Origin: Gemmatimonadota bacterium
GTDB taxonomy: Bacteria; Gemmatimonadota; Gemmatimonadetes; Longimicrobiales; Gaopeijiaceae
Direction of reading: 5' to 3'
DNA: 9,909 bases
NCBI GenBank assembly: GCA_030618065.1
Contig: JAUXEE010000039.1
Location: 1 to 9,909, forward strand
In this document: positions 1 through 5,246 of the stretch, one piece after another
Position numbering within the stretch: position 1 is the first letter of the stretch
How the letters are laid out: every line of letters begins with the position of its first letter
Notes under the pieces: generated by a model
Told to the model about the DNA's origin: nothing
The model's database searches: none
Seen by the model: only the letters and a program-made list of their open reading frames with translations
Position numbers and translations under genes: made by a program

Positions 1-1
1 G

Positions 2-1879
2 AAGACTCTGGGGGAAGATCTCCGGTGGTCTCTGGTGAAGGGGCGAGGAAACTACGTTTCCATCCGTCGAGCCCATCTAGCGACTGCTACCGGCCCGACT
101 CTCTTCGATACGGATCGGAGTGGAGAACTTCAGGGCATCCTCGAGTGGATCGAGAGTACGGAAGACGGTTCTCTCTCGGACCTCTCCGCTCCGCCCTCGG
201 AGGAAGTCTGGGAGGAGGTCCAGAGCGACTCCGACATCTGCCTGAAGACCCGATGCCCACACTTCCAGGACTGCTTCTTCCAGCGGGCCAGGAGGCAGGC
301 CGCCTCCGCCGAAATCCTGGTGGTGAACCACCACCTCCTCTTCACCGATCTGGCCGTGAGAAGGGTGACCAACAACTACACCCAGGCAGCCGTCCTCCCG
401 CCCTACCGTCACCTCATTCTGGATGAGGCCCACAACGCCGAGGAGGCCGCTACGGACCATCTGGGGGTAGAGGTGACCCGTCGTGGCCTTTTCAGGCTTC
501 TTGCCCGCCTGGAACGTCGGGGAAAGGGGGTTCTGACCGATCTCCGGGAGCAGTTGGCCGCCGATTCGGAACGGGGGTCGTCCCAGGAGCTTCAGGACCG
601 GATCGAAGAGAGGGTCCGCCCGGCCTTGGATGAGGCTCGGGAGCGACTCGATCCCTTCTTGGATTCCCTCTCTGGGGTCCTGAGGGAGGGGGATACGCAA
701 ACGGTGCGGCTGGGGGGGGCGGATGGAGTGGAGCCCAGGGGGAGAGTCCGGGTCAGGGAGGCTATGGACGCGCTCATTTTCGCCCTGCGGCGCCTGGGTC
801 GGGAAGTGGGAGAACTCCGCATCCGCCTTCAGGAAGACGAGAAGTGGGCCGAGGTCCTGGAGGGGCGATCTCTGGATCTGTTCAGCACTCAGAACCGGCT
901 GGATCTCTCCGCACAGGGTGTGCAGCGGGTCCTGGACCCGGGGGACGATGAGTCCACCCTGGTTCGGTGGTTGGAGCTCCGGGGGAGGAGCCCCGGTTGG
1001 AACCTGGCCATGGCGGCGGCCCCCATCGAGGTAGGTCCTCTTCTCCGGGAGGACCTCTTCGGGAGGCTGGAGACCAGCATTCTGACCTCCGCCACTCTTA
1101 CGACCCGGGCAGGGTTCGACTACCTCAGGGCCCGGCTCGGGTTGGAGGAGTCGGTTCTGGAAGAAGAGGGGAGCGGGCTGAATGTGGAGGAATCGGTGGT
1201 ATCCTCCCCCTTCGATTTCCCCACTCAGAGCCTTCTGGCCGTTCCAACGGACCTGGCGGGGCCTCAGGAGCCCGGGGACCGTTTTCAGGAGGAAACGGCT
1301 GGGGTGGTCCTCGATATGGCTCGGATGATCGGTGGAGGGATTTTCGTCCTTTTTACCTCCTACAGGGCTCTCCGGCGGGTGGCGGAGTTGCTCCGCGAGA
1401 GGGAAGAGGAAGAGGGCGAGATCTCCTCCTGCCCCCTCTTCGTCCAGGGGGAAATGCCCCGGGCCCGACTTCTCCAGGCTTTTGTGGACTCGGGCAGGGG
1501 TATCCTCCTTGGCACATCGTCTTTCTGGGAGGGGGTGGACGTGCCCGGAGATCCCCTGCGATGCCTCATCCTCCAGAAGCTGCCCTTCCAGGTTCCGACG
1601 GAGCCCATCATCGCAGCCCGCATGGAGGCCATCGAAGCCCGAGGCGAGGATCCTTTCTGGCGATACACCCTTCCCGAGGCTGCCCTGAGGCTGAAACAGG
1701 GCTTCGGGCGCCTCATTCGGACCCGGGACGACCGGGGAGCCGTCCTGGTCCTGGACGACCGGCTTCTTACCCGGCGTTACGGCCCCTATCTCCGCCAGTC
1801 CCTGCCCCAGGCTCCCCTGATCAAAGGGATTTGGGTGGACCTTCGCCGTGGGCTGGAGGAGTTCTACGCTCCCCAGTAG
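2..1879 (+). CDS. DinG/XPD-family ATP-dependent DNA helicase, 5'-truncated
   Basis: This is the C-terminal 625 residues of a superfamily 2 helicase; the frame is open to the left edge, so the true start and Walker A motif lie outside. Family members unwind DNA 5'-3' with ATP, in repair and R-loop or replication-conflict processing. Visible in order: KGRGNYVS (residues 13-20 of the visible part); a Cys-x4-Cys-x5-Cys set (codons 239, 254, 272) followed by VVNHHLLF, as in the Fe-S domain; the DEAH box (422-433) followed by NAEEAA; a SATL motif near 1088; a second RecA-like domain with FTSYRAL, the GTSSFWEGVDVPG motif V region, KLPFQVP, and motif VI QGFGRLIRTRDDRG near 1697-1738. It ends at TAG 1877-1879, three bases before an inverted-repeat element. 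Oddity: serine stands where DinG/XPD normally carry the first of four cluster cysteines. Family assignment is secure; the exact subfamily (DinG versus other XPD-like) is inferred. Confidence 0.93.
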   Translation, partial: KTLGEDLRWSLVKGRGNYVSIRRAHLATATGPTLFDTDRSGELQGILEWIESTEDGSLSDLSAPPSEEVWEEVQSDSDICLKTRCPHFQDCFFQRARRQAASAEILVVNHHLLFTDLAVRRVTNNYTQAAVLPPYRHLILDEAHNAEEAATDHLGVEVTRRGLFRLLARLERRGKGVLTDLREQLAADSERGSSQELQDRIEERVRPALDEARERLDPFLDSLSGVLREGDTQTVRLGGADGVEPRGRVRVREAMDALIFALRRLGREVGELRIRLQEDEKWAEVLEGRSLDLFSTQNRLDLSAQGVQRVLDPGDDESTLVRWLELRGRSPGWNLAMAAAPIEVGPLLREDLFGRLETSILTSATLTTRAGFDYLRARLGLEESVLEEEGSGLNVEESVVSSPFDFPTQSLLAVPTDLAGPQEPGDRFQEETAGVVLDMARMIGGGIFVLFTSYRALRRVAELLREREEEEGEISSCPLFVQGEMPRARLLQAFVDSGRGILLGTSSFWEGVDVPGDPLRCLILQKLPFQVPTEPIIAARMEAIEARGEDPFWRYTLPEAALRLKQGFGRLIRTRDDRGAVLVLDDRLLTRRYGPYLRQSLPQAPLIKGIWVDLRRGLEEFYAPQ

Positions 1880-1882
1880 ATT

Positions 1883-1905
1883 AAGGAGCCTCTGCGGAAG
1901 TGGGG
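1883..1905 (+). repeat. Left terminal inverted repeat of the 277-bp element
   Basis: This arm is 23 bp and differs from the reverse complement of the right arm (2137-2159) at one position (G1900 against A in the right-arm complement). It begins three bases after the helicase stop codon. Its first six bases, AAGGAG, match a Shine-Dalgarno core, but no start codon with a sustained frame follows at the usual spacing. Confidence 0.8.
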
Positions 1906-2136
1906 TGCGGCCGCGCACAGGGGAGTTGCGGATGCCAGACAAGGAAGGACGACGAATGCGATGCTGAAGCATCGGGGAGGAGTTCTGACGCCGTATGGCG
2001 CCGCAAGACCCCTGTGCCCTTCGGGTTGCGGCGGCACGGGGCCACCTGCTTCGTTGGGGCTCCTCGACGTAACGCATGGCTATGCCATCGGAGTCCCGCC
2101 TTGCATCTGGCCCCGTGGCGCGCGCAACGCGGCTCG

Positions 2137-2159
2137 CCCCATTTCCGCAGAGGCTCCTT
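2137..2159 (-). repeat. Right terminal inverted repeat of the 277-bp element
   Basis: This is the reverse-complement partner of 1883-1905. It ends seven bases before the ATG at 2167. On the + strand it places CTCCTT, complementary to a Shine-Dalgarno core, where the ribosome binding site of the next gene would be expected. Confidence 0.8.
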
Positions 2160-2166
2160 GACCACC

Positions 2167-2367
2167 ATGAAACGCATCATCGGAATCGTCATCGGCGTCT
2201 TCTACGCACTCCTCTCGGGGCTGGCGTTCACGACTTCTACGCTGAATTGGTCTGTCGGGAACTCGGATTTGGGGCTCTGGTGGGCTGTCATCGGAACGCT
2301 ACTGGGGATCGCCGGTGTCGGCGCCCTCCTTGGGACATGGTTCCATACCCGTCCTGTGGAAGACTGA
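2167..2367 (+). CDS. Small two-helix membrane protein, function unknown
   Basis: The 66-residue protein begins MKRIIGIVIG. It has two hydrophobic stretches, about residues 4-22 (IIGIVIGVFYALLSGLAF) and 38-58 (LWWAVIGTLLGIAGVGALLG), joined by a short polar loop (TSTLNWSVGNSD) and ending in the polar tail HTRPVED, so a helical hairpin in the inner membrane is likely. Third codon positions are G/C-rich like the neighbours, which supports real coding. The ATG at 2167 is the first one outside the inverted-repeat element; the frame is open further upstream only through that element, so an earlier start is unlikely. No clear Shine-Dalgarno sequence precedes it. It ends 10 nt before the FAH-family gene, so the two are probably co-transcribed. 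I do not recognise a family. Confidence 0.6.
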   Translation: MKRIIGIVIGVFYALLSGLAFTTSTLNWSVGNSDLGLWWAVIGTLLGIAGVGALLGTWFHTRPVED

Positions 2368-2377
2368 CGATTTCCCC

Positions 2378-3016
2378 ATGGGGACCGCCTCCCTGCCACG
2401 CCCCTCGAAGATCGTCTGTGTCGGACGGAATTACGTTGCCCATGCCGCCGAGTTGGGGAACGAAGTCCCCGCCGAGCCCCTTCTTTTCCTGAAGCCTCCA
2501 TCGGCTCTGATCCAGGTGGGAGAGCCCATCGTCCTTCCCCCCGCAGCAGGGCGGGTCGACTACGAGGGTGAGATCGGTGTCCTCATGGGTCGTCGAGCCT
2601 CCCACGTCTCGGAAGCGGATGCCCTGGCCTTCGTGGAGGGGATCGGGCCGGTGAACGATGTCACGGCCCGGGAACTCCAGCGGAAAGACATCCAGTGGAG
2701 CCGGGCCAAGGGCTTCGACACCTTTTGTCCCATGGGGGAGATGGTACCCGTGCTGGACGTGGACATGGACCGGCTTTCGGTGGTTACCCGGGTGAATGGC
2801 CAGGAGCGGCAAAGGGGAAGCCTGAGTCAAATGGTCTTCTCCATCCCCTTCCTCATCTCGTACGTCTCCCGAATCATGACGCTGGAGCCGGGGGATCTTC
2901 TTGCCACAGGCACCCCGGAGGGCGTGGGCCCTCTGGCCCACGGAGACGTGGTGGAGGTGGAGCTTCCCGGCCTGGCCACCCTGACCAACCCCGTGATCTT
3001 GGGACCGGAGAGGTAG
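2378..3016 (+). CDS. Fumarylacetoacetate hydrolase family protein, FAHD1/YcgM-like
   Basis: The 212-residue protein has the single-domain FAH fold typical of FAHD1/YcgM enzymes, which act on small oxo-acids (acylpyruvate hydrolysis; oxaloacetate decarboxylation or enol-keto tautomerisation) with Mg2+ or Mn2+ in the cytoplasm. The opening CVGRNYVAHAAEL carries the expected catalytic His22 and Glu25. LFLKP follows, then DYEGEIG with likely metal ligands Glu63 and Glu65, NDVTAREL with the third ligand Asp94, and AKGFDTFCP with Lys111. The C-terminal half holds FSIPFLISYVSRIMTLEPGD and TGTPEGVGPL. Spacing of these residues agrees with FAHD1 as I remember it, and the length is normal. The frame also opens at 2315, but that start would overlap the small membrane gene, so ATG 2378 is preferred. 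The aminotransferase begins 3 nt after its stop. The exact substrate cannot be read from sequence. Confidence 0.92.
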   Translation: MGTASLPRPSKIVCVGRNYVAHAAELGNEVPAEPLLFLKPPSALIQVGEPIVLPPAAGRVDYEGEIGVLMGRRASHVSEADALAFVEGIGPVNDVTARELQRKDIQWSRAKGFDTFCPMGEMVPVLDVDMDRLSVVTRVNGQERQRGSLSQMVFSIPFLISYVSRIMTLEPGDLLATGTPEGVGPLAHGDVVEVELPGLATLTNPVILGPER

Positions 3017-3019
3017 ATC

Positions 3020-4186
3020 ATGCACCCCGAAACCAGCGACCGCTACAAAGCCCTTCCCCCCTATCCCCTGGCGGGGATTCCCGAGACACGCCGGCGTTTG
3101 GCGGCGGAAGGGGTGGATGTCATCGACCTCAGCGCCGGAGACGCTGATCTGGCTCCTCCTCCGGCTGCGGTGAAAGGCCTCCAGGATGCCGTGGAGGATC
3201 CGGCCATGTCCCGGTACCCCTTCAACCTGGGGCTGGCGGCCTTCCGGCACGAGGTGGCAGTGTGGATGAAGAAGCGCTTCGGGGTGGATGTGGACCCGGA
3301 GAAGGAGATCCTTCCTCTCATCGGGTCCAAGGACGGCATCGCCCATCTCCCCTTCGGCTTCTTGAATCCGGGAGACGCGGCTCTCATTCCGGACCCCGGT
3401 TATCAGCCGTACAAGGGTGGGGTCTGGCTGGCCGGGGGAGACCCCATCCTGGTTCCGCTGAGGCCCGAGAACGACTTCCTGATCCCGTTGGAGGAGCTTG
3501 CGCCGGACGACGTGTCCCGGTCTAAACTTCTATACCTGAACTATCCCAACAATCCCACCACGGCTCTGGCCCCGCGGGAGTACCTGAAGGAGGCCGTGGA
3601 ATTCTGCCATGCCCACGACCTGCTCCTGGTCTACGATAACGCCTACAGCGAAGTGGCCTTTGACGGATACAGGCCTCCGAGCATCCTGGAGATCGAAGGG
3701 GGGCGGGAAGTGAGCCTTGAGTTCCACTCCTTTTCGAAGACGTTCAACATGACGGGTTGGCGCATGGGGTGGGTCGCTGGGGACGCAGCTCTCGTAGGGG
3801 TCCTGGCGAAGGTGAAGAGTTTCATGGACACAGGGGCCTTCCTGGGGATCCAGGCCGCGTGCGCAGCTGCCCTTCGGTCCTGGGACGAGTGGGTACCGTC
3901 CAACATCGAGACTTTCCGCCGGCGGAGGGACGCCGCGGTGGAAGGCCTGGAAGCGGAGGGCTTCGACGTTCGGGTCCCGAAGGCAACCATGTACCTCTGG
4001 GTCCCCGTCCCAACCCGTGAGGCGTCCATGGATTTCTGCAGGCGCGCCCTGGAGCAAGAGGGTGTGATCGTTCTTCCCGGCAGCGCCATGGGGAAGGGTG
4101 GTGAGGGGTTCTTCCGGATGGCCCTCACCACGTCGGAGGAGCGCCTGCGCCTGGCCGCTTCACGGTTGGGGCGGCTTCTACCATAG
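3020..4186 (+). CDS. PLP-dependent class I/II aminotransferase, LL-diaminopimelate aminotransferase-like
   Basis: The 388-residue protein is a fold-type I aminotransferase. Visible landmarks are SAGDADL near the N terminus, IGSKDGIAHLP (residues 101-111, phosphate-binding region), DPGYQPYKGG, NYPNNPTT (Asn178 region), YDNAYSE with cofactor-binding Asp206, SFSKTFNMTGWRMGW with the PLP lysine at 240, and GFFRMALT with Arg366 as the likely substrate-carboxylate ligand. The segment IGSKDGIAHLPFGFLNPGDA resembles DapL, which converts tetrahydrodipicolinate to LL-diaminopimelate for lysine and peptidoglycan synthesis; an aspartate- or alanine-type aminotransferase remains possible. The ATG at 3020 lies 3 nt after the FAH-family stop, so translation is probably coupled. 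Family call is firm; substrate call is moderate. Confidence 0.93.
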   Translation: MHPETSDRYKALPPYPLAGIPETRRRLAAEGVDVIDLSAGDADLAPPPAAVKGLQDAVEDPAMSRYPFNLGLAAFRHEVAVWMKKRFGVDVDPEKEILPLIGSKDGIAHLPFGFLNPGDAALIPDPGYQPYKGGVWLAGGDPILVPLRPENDFLIPLEELAPDDVSRSKLLYLNYPNNPTTALAPREYLKEAVEFCHAHDLLLVYDNAYSEVAFDGYRPPSILEIEGGREVSLEFHSFSKTFNMTGWRMGWVAGDAALVGVLAKVKSFMDTGAFLGIQAACAAALRSWDEWVPSNIETFRRRRDAAVEGLEAEGFDVRVPKATMYLWVPVPTREASMDFCRRALEQEGVIVLPGSAMGKGGEGFFRMALTTSEERLRLAASRLGRLLP

Positions 4187-4207
4187 GGTTCGTCCGTAGG
4201 GTTCGTC
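4184..4207 (+). repeat. Short tandem repeat overlapping the aminotransferase stop
   Basis: TAGGGTTCGTC occurs at 4184-4194 and again at 4197-4207, a 13-nt period. The first copy begins with the TAG stop codon of the aminotransferase. Function is unknown and it may be chance or slippage. Confidence 0.5.
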
Positions 4208-4209
4208 GC

Positions 4210-4228
4210 CCGGTTTCTCGGGAACCGG
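4210..4228 (+). terminator. Hairpin downstream of the aminotransferase, possible weak terminator
   Basis: CCGGTTTC and GGAACCGG form an 8-bp stem (one G-T pair) around a TCG loop, 24 nt after the aminotransferase stop. A purine run (GGGAAGGGGGGG) follows instead of a T tract, so a standard intrinsic terminator is not supported. It may protect or process the 3' end of the upstream transcript. Confidence 0.3.
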
Positions 4229-4257
4229 CCTGGGAAGGGGGGGTTAGTACTGACACA

Positions 4258-5094
4258 ATGAACGGCCGTGCCTCCCCAACCGAATCTCCGGAGTTTTCTC
4301 CGCCGGACCATCTTCATCCTCGGAACCGGTATCGCGGCGCGTTTCGGATTTCCCTGGGGATCAGCGCCCTTCTTCACCTTCTGGCCATCGCCCTCTATCC
4401 CAGCTTCTTCTCCGGCATTCCCCGAGTCGATCTGGAATTCGGAGGCTACACCCAGAGCCAGGTTCCCCGTGGGACGGAGCTGGTGAATCTCCTCGAGCTT
4501 CCGGCGGACGAGGAGCCGGAAATCCCTCCTCCTGAAGTGGTGCCCGAACCGGAAGTCCCCGTGATTCCCATCGATGTTCGCCCCACGGGTATCGTGGCTC
4601 CCCCGGGACCGGACCGACCCGCCGAGGGGCCTCCAGGGCTCACGGCCGCCGAGAGGATTCGCCCAAAAGCCGGGGATCTCCGCTTCTGGGCTCCTGTGGA
4701 TCCGGAACGGATCGCCCTCTCGCGGGAGGAACTGATGAGACTCCAGCTCATTGCAAAGCTGGAGATCATGAACGATTCGGCAGCTCTGGCAGCGGAGCTG
4801 GCCCGGAGGGCCACGGACTGGACCTATACCGACGAAGAGGGAAAGAAGTGGGGTGTTTCCCCGGGGAAAATCCATCTCGGAGATCTGACCCTACCGCTGC
4901 CCTTCGGCTTCGGCATGTCAGCCTGGCAACGGGAACGGGGCGAGGACCGGATGTGGGCTTGGGATGAGATCGAACGAGGGGCCGCCACCGGGGAGTTACT
5001 CCGGAGCTGGAAAGAGCGGGACAAGGCCATCCGGGAACGAATGAACGCAGAGCGAAAACCGGATACCACAGGCGTCGGCGGCGGAGTCCCCTAG
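4258..5094 (+). CDS. Single-pass membrane protein of TonB-like layout, function unknown
   Basis: The 278-residue protein has a short polar N terminus (1-29), one transmembrane helix at about 30-51 (ISLGISALLHLLAIALY), a segment with GTELVNLLELP, a Pro/Glu-rich stretch at about 82-125 (PEIPPPEVVPEPEV and following), and a charged C-terminal region (about 128-278) rich in Trp, Arg and Glu. An N-terminal anchor plus an acidic proline-rich spacer is the layout of TonB and related periplasm-spanning energy transducers. However, the C-terminal part lacks a recognisable TonB domain (no YP..A...G.EG.V pattern) and looks helical. The ATG at 4258 is chosen because the transmembrane helix follows at a natural distance; only a G-rich stretch (4231-4243) serves as a poor ribosome site. 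It follows a 71-bp gap and probably has its own promoter, which I cannot pinpoint. A periplasmic scaffold or envelope protein is a guess. Confidence 0.8.
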   Translation: MNGRASPTESPEFSPPDHLHPRNRYRGAFRISLGISALLHLLAIALYPSFFSGIPRVDLEFGGYTQSQVPRGTELVNLLELPADEEPEIPPPEVVPEPEVPVIPIDVRPTGIVAPPGPDRPAEGPPGLTAAERIRPKAGDLRFWAPVDPERIALSREELMRLQLIAKLEIMNDSAALAAELARRATDWTYTDEEGKKWGVSPGKIHLGDLTLPLPFGFGMSAWQRERGEDRMWAWDEIERGAATGELLRSWKERDKAIRERMNAERKPDTTGVGGGVP

Positions 5095-5164
5095 CGGCGC
5101 CGGGGGGTAGGCCCAGCGACGCCAAATTGACGTCCCCAGGGGCTTCGAGTCATCTTTACAATTC

Positions 5165-5199
5165 TCCGCTCTTTCCGGGAGGACACCGGGAGGAGCGGA
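5165..5199 (+). promoter_or_regulatory. 14-bp hairpin in the valS leader
   Basis: TCCGCTCTTTCCGG (5165-5178) pairs with CCGGGAGGAGCGGA (5186-5199) through 14 consecutive pairs, two of them G-U, around the loop GAGGACA. It lies 47 nt before the valS start chosen here. No T tract follows and no T-box AGGGTGGNACCGCG motif is present. It could be a leader attenuation element, a transcript-stabilising hairpin, or a poor terminator for the upstream gene. Confidence 0.4.
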
Positions 5200-5237
5200 C
5201 CCGTTTCCTGAAGCGTTACGCCGATTCGGCCGACACT

Positions 5238-5243
5238 GGAGAG
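5238..5243 (+). promoter_or_regulatory. Ribosome binding site deciding the valS GTG start
   Basis: GGAGAG lies just upstream of GTG 5247, with five bases between GGAG and the start. This favours GTG 5247 over the in-frame TTG at 5127, which has no good ribosome site and would add 40 residues unlike any ValRS N terminus. Confidence 0.7.
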
Positions 5244-5246
5244 ATT

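Larger units (their letters stand above)
1883..2159. repeat. 277-bp inverted-repeat-bounded, quasi-palindromic element (MITE/REP-like or structured RNA)
   Basis: The region between the helicase stop and the next ATG starts with AAGGAGCCTCTGCGGAAGTG and ends with its near-perfect reverse complement. The arms 1883-1905 and 2137-2159 match at 22 of 23 positions. Inside, further blocks pair across the centre in nested order: 1934-1944 with 2099-2111 (GCCAGA..CAAGG), and GAGGAG 1977-1982 with CTCCTC 2060-2065. Local hairpins are GTGCG/CGCAC (1905-1909/1914-1918), CGATGC/GCATCG (1959-1964/1969-1974) and ATGGC/GCCAT (2076-2080/2084-2088). In the centre, CCGCAA/TTGCGG (2001-2006/2026-2031) competes with CCCCTGTGCC/GGCACGGGG (2009-2018/2033-2041). 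No convincing coding frame fills it and no flanking target duplication is evident. The layout fits a non-autonomous mobile element or a mosaic REP element; a cis-acting structured RNA is the alternative. Which of these it is remains inference. Confidence 0.72.

Noticed and set aside
967..1884. Second plus-strand frame of 305 codons within the helicase
   Set aside because: It is Gly/Pro/Arg-rich shadow translation; the helicase motifs lie in the other frame across the same stretch.
77..2077. Long minus-strand open frame (666 codons) opposite the helicase
   Set aside because: It mirrors the helicase gene in GC-rich DNA, is rich in Pro/Arg/Gln/Gly without a recognisable motif, and spans the inverted-repeat element.
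1900..2166. Upstream extension of the small membrane protein through the inverted-repeat element
   Set aside because: The extra residues are Arg/Cys-rich and non-hydrophobic, and the stretch is accounted for by palindromic structure; the hydrophobic protein begins naturally at ATG 2167.
1880..2166. tRNA or CRISPR repeat in the long intergenic region
   Set aside because: There is no T-arm GGTTCGA-type motif or cloverleaf, and no regularly spaced direct repeats; the repeats are inverted.
2315..2377. Earlier start for the FAH-family protein at GTG 2315
   Set aside because: It would overlap the small membrane gene by 53 nt and add residues unlike the family N terminus; ATG 2378 places the CVGRNY motif at the usual distance.
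5127..5162. Sigma70-like promoter for valS: TTGACG (5127-5132) with TACAAT (5157-5162)
   Set aside because: The boxes are 24 nt apart, too far for a normal 16-18 nt spacer, and no -35-like hexamer sits at the right distance from TACAAT.
5095..5246. T-box riboswitch upstream of valS
   Set aside because: The leader is only 152 nt, lacks the AGGGTGGNACCGCG motif and lacks a terminator T tract.
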